Positions 11,559 through 22,379 of a stretch of 64,000 nucleotides of DNA are shown piece by piece (positions within the stretch are counted from its first letter, which is position 1; the number at the start of each line of letters is the position of its first letter). The stretch is taken from contig JBAKBP010000787.1 of assembly GCA_037953745.1 (NCBI GenBank), positions 124,001 to 188,000 of the forward strand, given 5' to 3'. Both the position numbers and the translations under genes were made by a program. The notes beneath the pieces are model-generated. The model was given only the letters and a program-made list of their open reading frames with translations, was not told where the DNA came from and searched no databases. Origin of the DNA: Lithodes maja. Taxonomy: Eukaryota > Arthropoda > Malacostraca > Decapoda > Lithodidae.

Positions 11559-12080
11559 GGGGAGGTGTGGTGAAGTGGTAATGCCAATGTACTGGTAATC
11601 CAATGGTCCCTGGTTCAAGCCCCGAGATGTCGATAGGAAGATATTTTTGTGATCAAATTTGTGCTGTACAGAGTATCAGTGCATTACCATAAAGATTGCC
11701 GACTCGGCAAAAAAAAAAAAAAAAAAAAAAAATGTTCCTTGTACTGTTTGTGGATATTCCCATATTCAAAATATGCTATAGTGGGACAATACATAGCAAG
11801 TTAAGAGGTCAACAGGTATACATTAGGGAATGTGAAAAGGATGAGCATGGGAGGTGAGACATTGGAGCATTGGCTTAGCAGTGTCAGGAGACAGAGCTAG
11901 CTCGGCGTCATAGGTCTACGAATGCAAGACCACGTTGGCGGGTTGTATCTCAAACGTTTCCGGTGTCTCACTTCTCAGTCTGGAGTAAGACTTCAGGGCT
12001 TCACCGTGTTGTGTGGTTGACTGTTTAGGCTCAAAGGTTATGCCCGTGGGTAAAAAGTAGATATATATAGAAAAATAAAG
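11559..12080 (+). mobile_element. tRNA-headed SINE (family S1), copy A
   Basis: The head has a tRNA-like A box (TGGTGAAGTGG) and B box (GGTTCAAGCCC), the two internal RNA polymerase III promoter elements. The body contains CAGTGCATTACCA and the block TTCCCATATTCAAAATATGC. The same order of blocks occurs in reverse orientation at 18881-19460, which shows that this is one ~520-580-bp family and not chance. An A run (11709-11731) interrupts the body. The tail ends near TATAGAAAAATAAAG. Confidence 0.7.
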
Positions 12081-12272
12081 TTATGCCCATGTAGTGCATG
12101 AGTCTCACAAAGGCTGACATTTATTTTAATTAACAATTAAAGGACAATACTGTATTGCCATTAGTGTAAGCTGATTTTAAGTTTTTATTGCAGGAACGAC
12201 CAGGTTTCAACATTTCCGTGTCGTCGTTGGACGTGGAATCGGATGATGATGTTTAAACATTGGTTTGTGGTA
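12081..12272. other. spacer ending in a duplicated target segment
   Basis: AT-rich. Its last 18 bases (12255-12272) recur at 13112-13129. Confidence 0.4.
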
Positions 12273-12997
12273 GGGTAAGGTGGGGTGGATTCGCCCCGAA
12301 ACGTGGTTCTTTAATAACAGCATCCAACTGAATCAGTATTCAGAAGTTTTTTTTACATAACTATTACATTCAGGCCTTCCTGCACACGTTCATATCATTT
12401 TTATGTGAAAAAACAAAACATAAAGGTTTGTAATGGGGTGGCGAAAAAAGTTAATCGCGCGGCGGATCCACCCCATAGTGAGGGCTGAAATCGCCGCTGC
12501 CATATATTATCAATGATTTCATCCTGCCGCGGCGATTTTACCCCCAATTACTCTGCAAAAGTAACAATTAAGATGTTTTATTATGATATTGATATAATCC
12601 AAGTATTTTTGTATAAAACTGTAGACCTAGGAGTATTATAAAATTATAAATTATATAATTATAAATTTTTGCCTGAAACAAAGAGAAAGAGAGTTAGTTT
12701 CCACTTAGACATCATAAACAACCATCTTGTAACACAGGTGGGAGAGGTAAGGTCGCCGCCACGAAAAATGCTTACGACCGCTTACATATTTTTCAGGTTG
12801 TAAAATTAGGAAAAAATATTTGTCTTCGTTAAATAAATGACAACTATGCATGTTTGTGTTCTATCATCATCTACACATACTATAAACATACCTAGAATCA
12901 ATTCCATACATATTTGGATTTATGACCAATTTTTTTGGACAAGTATCTACGGTCGGTCGGCGAATCCACCCCAAGGCGATTCCACCCCGCCTTACCC
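12273..12997. mobile_element. 725-bp MITE with TA target duplication, copy A
   Basis: Left end GGGTAAGGTGGGGTGG and right end the complement of GGGTAAGGCGGGGTGG, with TA on both sides (12271-12272, 12998-12999). The joined flanks match an uninterrupted sequence at 13112-13161, which acts as an internal empty site. TA targeting points to the Tc1/mariner superfamily. There is no transposase frame. Inside is a GC-rich CGCCGC/GCGGCG inverted stretch around 12450-12540. Confidence 0.8.
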
Positions 12998-13111
12998 TAC
13001 CGAGAATATAATTATGTTTATTTTAATTCATAGTAAATGTTAATTACTTATCGATATTTTAGGAGATTTTTTTTTTTAAATATTGGTATTTTATTTAAAT
13101 AGTTTAACGAA

Positions 13112-13161
13112 AAACATTGGTTTGTGGTACCGAAAATATAATTATGTTTATTTTAATTCAT
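13112..13161 (+). repeat. paralogous uninterrupted flank of the TA MITE
   Basis: AAACATTGGTTTGTGGTACC and the next 30 bases match the two flanks of the MITE joined at one TA. It therefore shows a ~130-bp local tandem duplication that is older than the insertion. Confidence 0.8.
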
Positions 13162-13384
13162 CATTTGAAAAATATCAATTAGTTTAGCCTAAGCAGAATG
13201 TTATTTTTATTATTATTTTCTACAGTAAACCCTCGCTATCTCGGATAATTGGGGGGAGACCACTTCCGAGATGTCCGAAGTCCGACTTATGTCCGACTTA
13301 AGAGAGGGAAAATTCCGAATTAGAAGAGGAAAGTCCGCATCACCAGAGATTTTTTTTTTTTTTTTTTTTTCATATCTATCTATT

Positions 13385-13790
13385 TAATGCATCTATCTCC
13401 CTTATACATATATATATATATAACTGTCTTATTTCGTCTTTTTTAATCTATGAATCAATTCTAATACGATGGAATTGAAAACAATATTACCGTTCTAACA
13501 CACAAATAATAAAATGAAAAAGAGAGTAAATAAAAATTTCTCCTTTGTCTTTCAGAAACATAAGTCCGTCTCGTATATGTTAGTATTTTATTGCTTGCTC
13601 GCCCCTAGCCACTCTCTCTCCATATATTTATCTCTCTAATGCATCTAACTAACTCCCTTATACATTAACATAACTATGTCTTATTTGGACTTTTGTAATC
13701 TATAAATAATTTCTAATGCGATGGAATCGAAAAGAATATTATCCTTCTAGCACACACATAATAACATGAAAAAGAGAGTCAATATAAAAG
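13385..13790 (+). repeat. diverged tandem duplication (~245-bp period)
   Basis: A block around 13385-13540 (AATGCATCTATCTCCCTTAT, GATGGAATTGAAAA, GAAAAAGAGAGT) returns at about 13625-13785 in diverged form. Confidence 0.6.
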
Positions 13791-13796
13791 TCTAAC

Positions 13797-13830
13797 CTAA
13801 CCTAAAGGTTAGGTTAGGTGAGGTTAGGAT
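13797..13830. repeat. short TTAGG-type repeat, head to head
   Basis: CCTAACCTAA is followed directly by AGGTTAGGTTAGGTGAGG. TTAGG is the usual arthropod telomere unit. Only a few units are present. Confidence 0.6.
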
Positions 13831-14053
13831 TTAAAACTGTGGTCTCATTCTGTCTTCTCTTTGCCGCACCATACGGTACGGTAAAATATGCGCGAGTTTA
13901 GCTGAGTTAGCCATTAAATAGGCAGCGCGGAACCGTTCTCACCAGTGGTGCCGAACCATAATACAGTTGGGCTATATGCGGCCGGGACGGGGAGGGGATG
14001 GAGTAGGCCTACAGCGGCGTTTTTTTTTTTTTTTTAAATGTGAAATTTATCAT

Positions 14054-17000
14054 CTATCTATATGCTCTGACCCAATCCCCATTTTGGGGGTAGCCGACTC
14101 AAGACAGAGCAAGAACAGGGAAAACACAAAAACAACATAAAAAAAAAAAAAAAAAAAAAAAATAAATAAACACAGATAAAAAGCACAAACTCACACACAT
14201 CCAGGTCACCCAGGAGAAGACCCAGAGACCAGGGTTACCAAGGTCGCTCCAGCACTCCTCCAGCCCCTGACCACCCGGAGAGGTTCCGATCTCGGCAGGC
14301 AGACATGCAGCGGAGCCAAAGCCACAAGCCCTCCCACCACACTTCCAGGCACACCCTTCATATTAATCGTCCCCCCGGGCCAGGCGCCTGATGGACTATT
14401 ATCTAGTCGAACTTGCGCCGACCCCTTACTCCAAATGACCACGTGTTCACTCAACTATTCACAAGCATTCTCCATTCACTCCTGTCCACCACCACTTCCC
14501 CTGCCTGATCTATAGTCATTCCTCTATCATCCAAAGCCTTTCTTACAGTCTCTCCATCTCAATGGAGGGTCTTCCTGCCCTTCTATCTCCCCTTGTACCT
14601 GACTCACATATTCTCTTTGGAAGCCTTTCATCTCCCATTCGTTCAACATGACCATACCAGCTCAGCACCCTTCTGTCCACTCTCCTACGTATCTCTTCAT
14701 TCCTCAATCTGTCTCTACGAGTAACTCCACACATACTCCTCAAGCAGCTCATCTCCATCACATCCAGCCCTCTTTTCTCCTTTTTCTTCAGAGCCCATGT
14801 CTCAGCCCCATACATCACTGTTGGCACAACAATTCCTTGATACAGTGCACTTTTTACGTTCACTCCGAGATTTCTCGTCTTCCACATACTTCCCATTGCT
14901 CCGAAAACCTTCCTTCCTTCACACACTCTGTTTTACCTCCACTTCCATACCTCCACTCCTGCTTATCGTTCCTCCTAGATATTTAAAACACTCTACTTGT
15001 TCCAATATTTCCCCATCCAGCCTCACATCTAGATTCACCCTATGCTCTCCCCTATTACACACCATTACTTTACTTTTATTGACATTCACCTTCAGTTTCC
15101 TCCTTCCACAAACCACACCAAACTCTTTGACTGCCCGCTGCAGTTTCTCATCAGAATCCGCCACCAATGCTGTGTCATCAGCGAACAGCAACTGATTCAA
15201 CTCCCAATCTCTACCATTCTTTCCTACTAAACCCAATCCTCTTCCCATAGTTCTCCTTTTCACCTCCCTCACCACACCATCCATAAACATATTAAACAGC
15301 CATGGTGACATTACACAACCCTGTCGCAAACCTACCTTTACCTCAAACCATTCACTCAACTCACAATTTCCTACTCTCTCACATGCTCTGCTCCCTTCAT
15401 AAAAACTCTTATCTGCTTCTAACAAATTTCCTCCTATTTCATAAATCCTTAACACCTTCCACATTGCTTCACGGTCCACACGATCATACGCTTTTTCCAA
15501 GTCCATAAAAGCCCAAAATATCTCCTTATGCTTCTCTAAATACTTCTCTCATAACATCTGATCCACGCACCCTCTTCCCCTCCTAAAACCGCACTGTTCT
15601 TCTCCTATTGCAACTTCCGTACACTTTATTATCCTCTCTATCAACACCCTGCCATACAGCTTTCCAACCACTGACAATAAACTAATACCTCTATAACTTG
15701 AACACTCCTGCCGATCTCCCTTCCCCTTGTACAACGGCACAATACATGCACTCTTCCAGTCTATTGGTACCATTGACACAACAAAGCACACATTGAAAAG
15801 TCTCACCAACCAATCTATTATCACATCTCCACCCTTCTTTATACACTCCACAGCAATACCATCCAAACCTTCTGCTTTTCCCCGCTCTCATTTGTTTCAC
15901 TGCTTCTTTCACCTCATTTTCCTCAATCCTTTCATCCATTCCCTGCCACCTGGGTGGCCTGGGTAACCTATCTCCATCCACCTCTGCTTCAATCACTGCT
16001 TCTCTTCCATCTCTTGTATTTAACAAAGATTCAAAATACTCGGCATATCTTTTCCTCACTTTAACTGGTTCCACTAGTAATTCTCCATTTTCATCTTTCA
16101 CTGACTCTTCCCTCTTTTGTCCTCCTTTCCTTACTTTATTTACCTCCTTCCAGAACATCTTCTTTCGTTCTTCAAAATTCTCACTCAGCCTTTGGCCCCA
16201 CCTTTCGTTTGCATCTTTTTTCGCTTCTCTAATTTTCCGTTTTGCCTCTCTCCTTTTCTCCTTGTACCTCTCCCATACCTCAACACTACCATCCTGTAAA
16301 ACCCTCTCAAAACACTGTCTCTTCTCTCCTCAACTGCCTTTCTCACCATATCATTCCACCACTCGCTTCCCTTCCTGATACCTCTGCCTCCTACTTTCCT
16401 TTTGCCGCATACTACCTCTGCACTTGCTTTCACTCCTTCCTTATACTGTTGCCATTCAACCTCTTCTTCTCTCTCTTCCATCTCTCTCACTTCCATCCAC
16501 TTTTCATTTAGTCTTTCCTTGTACTCCCTCTCTTTTTCACTCTTCTCTAACTCACTAACTTTTATTACCTCTCTTACTTCACGCTTGTCTCTTATTCTCC
16601 TGTAACTCTTAACTCTTAGCTTTCCCTCCACCAGGTAATGATCTGACATACCCTCCGCCTCACCTCTCATCACATTCACATCCAGCAGTCTACACAATCT
16701 TTCCCTTGTCACCAGCACATAATCCATCAATGCCCTCTCTACAATCTCTCCCCCTCACAAGTCTATGCCAGGTGTACTTGTGTATACGCCTTTTTTTGAA
16801 GAACGTATTACCTACACTCAATCTACACTCTTCACATACATTTTTCAGTCTTTCTCCACTCTCGTTTACACCATCCACACCAAAACTACCGATGACTCCC
16901 TCAACAGGCTCATTTCCTACCCTAGCATTTAGGTCCCCTAAAACTATAACATTTTCATTTTCATCAAACCCTTGTAGACAATCTCTCAAATCCTCCCAGA

Positions 17001-17283
17001 AACCCTCTACCTCGTCTAACTCTCTTTCACTTCCTGGTCCATACGCACTTACAAAAACCCACCTTTCACCCTTAAACCGCATTCTCACCCACATTAGCCT
17101 TGATGACACCTCTTTCCACTCTTTTTATAAACTCTCTCAACTCCTCCTTCACAATAATAGCCACTCCTTCTTTCCCCCTGACTCCCTCGTCTACTCCAGA
17201 CTTTCTACCTATCACGTTTCCAAAATCCACTTCTCCCTCTCCTTTCATCTTTGTTTCATTCAGTGCAAGGACATCATACATCC
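14054..17283 (-). mobile_element. RTE-like LINE 2, copy A, with 12-bp target duplication
   Basis: Flanked by GAAATTTATCAT at 14042-14053 and 17284-17295. The 3' end lies at the left, with a GATA-type short repeat tail and a conserved 3' UTR (about 14060-14455). The 5' end is cut inside the endonuclease. It is inserted in pogo/Tigger-like element 2. Copy B is at 29214-32429. Confidence 0.9.
14455..17281 (-). pseudogene. RTE-like EN-RT, frameshifted copy A
   Basis: Same protein as the intact frame at 29608-32427, but split into at least seven reading frames by 1-2-base indels near 14541, 14562, 14927, 15547, 15881, 16323, 16749 and 17119, plus a 9-base in-frame insertion near 16670. The indels fall in homopolymers or dinucleotide runs (for example TTTTCCCCG versus TTTTCCCG). 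They could be real decay or base-calling errors near a contig end. Confidence 0.85.
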
Positions 17284-17562
17284 GAAATTTATCATATTAA
17301 TTGACAAATACTACCCTTATTATGTTTTCAGGGATAGTACAGCACATAGTAATTAATATTGGCACAATAATTAAAAGGCACAAGCTTCAATTCATCCTAA
17401 AATCACTTAAAACCGAGTGATAGAACATTGTAAACCGGACACAAATCCCGTCCAACTCGGAAATTGCCGAGATATACAGGGACATCTCCGAGAGGCCTAT
17501 GCCATTCCGAGAAGTGCGGGTTTCCGACAATTAGAGGTCCGAAATGGCGAGGGGTTACTGTA

Positions 17563-17929
17563 TTTCTTCTATAACAATATAATTTTGTATTCTAACCTCG
17601 TCTATGCGTATGAATAGATTGAAATTCCTCCTTTTCTACTTGGTGATGCGGTATTTTTTGTATAATTTGGTCAACTGGTAATTTTGTTTAATATTTAATT
17701 TATTATTTGAACTTGTTATGCGGTAATTCATATTCTTAATTGTGGATTGTACGGTCGCTCTAGTTGTCACGAGAGTAGATTCTTTCCTCTTGGATTATAC
17801 GGTGGTGTAGTTGTCACATGATTAGATCCTTTCCATTTGGATTATACGGTCGCTCTGATTACACCTTACAGTATATACTTGAATAAGTGTTTTGTAATAA
17901 GTGTACTGTATGTAGGTATATATATATAT
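17563..17929. repeat. AT-rich spacer with ~59-bp direct repeats
   Basis: The phrase TGGATTATACGGT with neighbouring AGTTGTCAC and AGATTCTTTCC/AGATCCTTTCC recurs about every 59 bases between 17743 and 17860. No gene is seen. Confidence 0.5.
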
Positions 17930-18543
17930 ATAGGTTTAAATTATGCAAGGAGATACCCCTACTTTATTTGATAGTTGTTGTTGTTGTTGTCCCAAAGCTG
18001 CCTGGCGAACAGCCCCAAGGCCCCGAGCAAGGCCAAGGCCATAACCGAGCGCCCCCACAGAACCCTCCCTGCCGACCACAATAAAGCCTGGGTGACCGAA
18101 GCCACTCCATGGCGGGGAGCTGAGGAGGGTGCAAAAACTCCCGGGAAACCAAAGCCCCACCCAAGGCCCTGTGCCCCTCAGCAATTATGAAGAGAAAGTA
18201 GAGGGACAAACGAAAAATGTGACGCTTTGGCTTCCAATCTTGGTAGATGGGAGGTCAATCCACGGAAGAGACGCCGTCACTTGAGATCTAGAAAATATAT
18301 AAGTAAAAGGAACAGTCAGAGTAAGCTATGGGTATGGCAGAGTTCGCTCAGTTCTCATTCTGATAGACCAGCCCATCACCATTACTTAATTACTTATCGA
18401 TATTTTAGGAGATTTTTGACAAAAAACATATAAATAATTAATAAGCATGGTGTAATGTTATTAAAATCTCTTAAAATATCGATAAGTAATTAACATTTAC
18501 TATCAAATAAAGTAGGGGTATCTCCTTACATAATTGAAACCTA
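17930..18543. repeat. inverted repeats enclosing a LINE-derived element, copy A
   Basis: The arm at 17932-17973 (AGGAGATACCCCTACTTTAT) returns inverted at 18500-18542. A second inverted pair lies inside it at 18387-18417 and 18462-18494 (TTACTTATCGATATTTTAGG). The second motif also occurs at 13041-13070. The arms could form nested hairpins. Confidence 0.75.
17974..18190 (-). mobile_element. short non-autonomous element derived from the 2A LINE, copy A
   Basis: On the minus strand the last ~110 bases match the 3' end of the LINE at 53505-57440: a CTCTGTGGG-like block, then CTTGGGGCTGTTCG, then the same CAA-repeat tail. The first part carries TGGAGTGGCTTCGGTC, which is found in the 5' region of that LINE (57245-57275). 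So the two ends of the LINE are joined with the middle missing. It does not encode a protein. An independent repeat that captured both ends is the alternative. Confidence 0.55.
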
Positions 18544-18544
18544 T

Positions 18545-18880
18545 ATACTATTATATATACTCATATAACTTCTTTTCCTATAAGAGCAAGACAGCTTAGT
18601 CATATTCATAATGCAATGTTATTAAAATTCATAATACACCAATTATGTATAAGCATTTCTTACTTTTTATAGACCTTATTAATCATTATAACTGTTCTCC
18701 AATTCTATTCACGAGAATTACTCAAATAATTAATTACAAACATTATAAGTTTGGTTCAATTAACTCACTTATTTCTCTAGAGATAACATTTTCAGGACAG
18801 TCGGTAGTTGCTTATCTTGTTTCATTTTAATTTTTCTAACTCAGTTATATACAGATCAGATATTCATTTTAACACATATA
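18545..18880. other. AT-rich spacer
   Basis: No gene or repeat recognised. It ends at the SINE insertion point. Confidence 0.4.
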
Positions 18881-19460
18881 TATATTTTTTTTTTTTTTTT
18901 TTTTTTTTTCTATATTCCAACTTACTTCCTCTCGGGCATAGACTGAGAGCCTTAACATTCACCGCCTTTACAATGAACAGTGAAGCCCGTGAGGTCTTGT
19001 TCCAGTCTAGGGAGTGAGACATGTGAAGCACGTAGAGTACAACGAGCACCTGCCATCTTGCCTTCACATGAGGCACGGTGCTCACTCATGGCCCGAAACG
19101 ACCCCATCTCTGAAGCCATCTCGTTCCCGTGCTTCACTGTCTCACCCTCTACACTCGGACTCTCACACTTACACACACACAACGCCACCTGTTGAGCAGA
19201 TAACTCACCAGGCATTGCACCCCTATAGCATATTTTGAATATGGGAATATTCATACAGTGCTATTTAATCAGGGAACAATGAGGGTATTTTATTGACGTT
19301 TCGGTGGGCTTTGTGGTAATGCACTGATACTAGGTACAGCACAAATTCCATCCCAATAATATCTTCCCATTGATACATCGGGATTTGAACCCGGGACCTT
19401 TGGATTACCAGGCCAGTGGCAAGACCACTCCACCACACCTCCCCTTAGAGGGAGGTGATA
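18881..19460 (-). mobile_element. tRNA-headed SINE (family S1), present only in copy A
   Basis: Minus-strand element with a T run at 18885-18909 (its A tail) and a tRNA-like head at about 19370-19445: A box TGGTGGAGTGG and B box GGTTCAAATCC. The body shares blocks in order with the SINE at 11559-12080. Copy B runs straight through this point (near 34025) with no insertion. Flanks are CATAT-type AT-rich repeats, consistent with a short target duplication. Confidence 0.85.
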
Positions 19461-19469
19461 CATATGATA

Positions 19470-20383
19470 TGTATTTAGATAGTTATTCAGCTAACATGAA
19501 TTGGTGCTATACCCGTAGAAGAGCCTTGTATTCTATCAGGGCAAATTTTAACTTTTATAATTTTGTCATATCATATTTTAAATCACTAATTCTTCGGTGG
19601 TGAGATAGAAAAATAGTTTAGATATTTTATAAATAATTAGCAGCAATGTATTAATATTTTTAATTTTATTATAATATCAAATTAAATTATATTGAGCATA
19701 ATTATTTAGTTTAACCCTACTGGCCCGGGCAGCATGTTAAAATGACACCGCGGCAGATGGGCAGCAACCCGGGTGTCCTGTTAAATCCGTAAGCTTGAAA
19801 GCCTATTCAGCTTGGTCTGAACGCTGTGCGTCCGACGCATCTAAACAAAGCCGATCGTTGCGTCATCGCACCTCCGAAAACAATAAGGAGACGTCGGATC
19901 AATGTTATTGTTGTGACGTCAGACGAAATTAGTGTCTGAAAAGCTCCGATATTGTCAACATTGCGTCAAAATTCGCTCCACTGAAATCGTCATCACAACT
20001 GAACCAGTTGACTTACAGAGCTTTACTCAACGCCAGTCTACAGATTGGAATCCGCACTACGTTTATAGAAATTTCTAGCAGTTAAAATAACAAAGATACG
20101 GTAGCCTAGGCCTAGACGTTTTTCGGCCAGATCGCCCGGATACGACCTCCGTCCTTTGGAAAGGTAGCCCGGGTCACGAGGTATATATAAAAACAAGTGT
20201 TTTGAAAAAATTAAATAAGTTAATAATACTTAATAATTAAAATAACAATTTAATATTAGGCTAATAACATAGTTAACATTAACCTTATTCTATAAGGTAG
20301 TTTACAAAAGATAAAATGGCTGAGGTTTAAGCGTTAGATTGTAAATCTAATTACGAATTATTATATTTCTTTTATTATTATAT
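19470..20383. other. non-coding DNA with a GC-richer block
   Basis: 19720-20165 is richer in GC and CpG (CTACTGGCCCGGGC near the start, GGTAGCCCGGGTCACG near the end) than its AT-rich surroundings, and is kept in copy B at about 34275-34745. No open frame or known family is recognised. Confidence 0.4.
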
Positions 20384-20384
20384 A

Positions 20385-20388
20385 TATA

Positions 20389-20428
<40 letters not shown>

Positions 20429-20434
20429 TATATC

Positions 20435-20470
<36 letters not shown>
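20385..20470. repeat. AT microsatellite
   Basis: Nearly pure (TA)n. Its length and interruptions differ from copy B (about 34940-35022). Confidence 0.9.
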
Positions 20471-20474
<4 letters not shown>

Positions 20475-20670
20475 ATAATTCTTTAAAAATTACTAAAATG
20501 TAAGATAATAAAAGTGGTCCACTCACATATTATATAAGTGTTAAAATTAATATCTGTTCTGTATGTAACACTGTATGTAAAACACTTTCATCCACTATTA
20601 GCCATTGTGTAGAAATCCAGGTTTTATATTATCAAATGTTGTACATAATGAAGTAGCAGATCTACTATTA

Positions 20671-21606
20671 GTGGGGCAGCTTAGTGGCAGAATTTGTGGG
20701 AATTGTGCATTACGTGATAAAAGTATCAAAATTGGCACACGCAATTAATCAAATACCCGGTAGTCAATATAATCAAAATTAGATATTGGGCCATCATAGG
20801 GTTACTCTACATTGGCTTTGGCAGCCCCCTTTCAACTAATTTCCATAAGAGTTCTTAAGCACTGATATTTGCCCCAAACTGTATACCATGATAGAGATGT
20901 CAAACTAGTTTCAAATTACTCATCTGGACATGGGTAACAACATATATTACTCATCTGGACATGGGTAACAACATATATTACTCATCTGGACATGGGTAAC
21001 AACATATATTACTCATCTGGACATGGGTAACAACATATATTACTCATCTGGACATGGGTAACAACATATATTACTCATCTGGACATGGGTAACAACATAT
21101 ATTACTCATCTGGACATGGGTAACAACATATATTACTCATCTGGACATGGGTAACAACATATATTACTCATCTGGACATGGGTAACAACATATATTCAGA
21201 CATTGTTTAGCTAATGTTGACTGTTTGATTAGTACAGTCTGCTGTAGTCTATTGCACAAATTGGTAACAAAGTGGCCATTTGCCACTAATTTGTTGAACT
21301 ACAGGGACCAGTACAAGTCAAACGGTCAACATTAGCCAAACATTGTCTGAATATATGTTGTTACCCATGTCCATACGCGTCATTTGAGACTAGTTTGACA
21401 TCTCTATCATGGTATACAGTTTGGGGCAAAAATTAATGCTTAAGAACTCTTATGGAAAGCAATTGAAAGGGGGCTGCCACAGGTATCAGGGACTGAATTT
21501 GAGATGGCCCAATATCCAAATCTGATCATAATAGGATAGTCTACTGGTGTGCCAAATTTGGTGCTATCCTCACAAAATGCACAATTGTTATGCTAAGTTG
21601 CCCCAC
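20671..21606. mobile_element. foldback MITE with TA target, copy A
   Basis: Ends GTGGGGCAGCTTAG and the complement GTGGGGCAACTTAG with TA on both sides (20669-20670, 21607-21608). The two halves are inverted copies over nearly the whole length: GGGGGCTGCC, AAGAGTTCTTAAGC and GATAGAGATGTCAAACTAG occur in both arms. No transposase. The left arm contains the 31-bp minisatellite. Copy B is 465 bases longer. Confidence 0.8.
20918..21196 (+). repeat. 31-bp minisatellite, 9 units
   Basis: The unit starts ACTCATCTGGACATGGGTAA and is exactly periodic at 31 bases (starts 20918, 20949 ... 21166). It is the expanded version of a segment present once in the opposite MITE arm at about 21350-21385. Confidence 0.97.
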
Positions 21607-21609
21607 TAT

Positions 21610-22305
21610 ATTTATTTTTAAGAGTGTGATAAATGTGTAGCCTATGAAAATAATAAATCACATGTTATAGTACAATTATGAATATAAGTTGTTATTGATA
21701 CATTATTAGAAATATTATTAATTATATTATGTGTGAGTGAAAGTATTCAAAGTACAGTATATTTTTGTAATTGTTTATATGTAAAACAAATTAAAAATAT
21801 CATTATTAATTAAACAAAAATAAAAAATCAATAACTAGTTAATTATTTTCCTTTTTATATCAAAGGACATACATTTATATGTACATGCAATGGCGTGGTC
21901 AGGATATATGATATTACAGTACTAAAGTGCCCTTCAAACGTATTTCCTATGAACTATATTTTCTTATGTATATTGTATTCTATGATTTACTTCAATTGGA
22001 GACCATCGTCAAGAAGGTGGGAGTATTACTATGAAAATCGTTGACGCTACTGGTAAGTATTCTATACATATAGAATGTATCTATATCAGTACAAAGATTA
22101 TCTTGGGCAGCTAATTGTGTAAATGCTTACAATTTGGTTTGTTAGTGAATTCCTTTAGTTATGAAATAATTGCAATTACATTTGTGCACAACCTCTACAT
22201 ATTGATGTAAAGCATCAGGATTTAAAAAAAATATGGTAATTTGCTTGTCTCTCAAACCCATCCAACCATGGCAGACAGTCTGATAGACCAGCGCTAATTA
22301 TGTTG
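21610..22305. other. AT-rich spacer
   Basis: No supported gene. A GTAAGT after GACGCTACTG (near 22050) resembles a splice donor but no exon frame supports it. Confidence 0.35.
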
Positions 22306-22345
22306 GGGCTATTCGGCCAGGTAGCTATAGGGAACAACTACACTG
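22306..22345 (+). mobile_element. 3'-end scrap of a 2A-type LINE
   Basis: GGGGCTATTCGGCCAGGTAG followed by AGGGAACAACTAC matches the 3' end of the LINE at 53505-57440 in opposite orientation. Also in copy B near 37312-37352. Confidence 0.4.
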
Positions 22346-22379
22346 GTTACAGACACCTTTCAAAACCACGTGCACTAAA

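Larger units (their letters stand above)
13223..17560. mobile_element. pogo/Tigger-like non-autonomous element 2, copy A
   Basis: Left end CAGTAAACCCTCGCTATCTC, right end the complement of CAGTAACCCCTCGCCATTTC, TA on both sides (13221-13222, 17561-17562), and subterminal TCCGA repeats as in element 1. An RTE-like LINE is inserted at 14054-17283. Without it about 1.1 kb remains with no transposase, so it is non-autonomous. Confidence 0.7.

Noticed and set aside
11559..11640. functional tRNA gene
   Set aside because: The A and B boxes are present but no clean cloverleaf forms, and the head continues into a repeat body: it is a SINE.
20918..21196. CRISPR-like array
   Set aside because: The units are directly abutting with no spacers, no cas genes are present and the DNA is eukaryotic, so this is a minisatellite.
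22040..22070. splice donor of a host exon (GTAAGT)
   Set aside because: No open frame of useful length or acceptor nearby; a single hexamer is not evidence.
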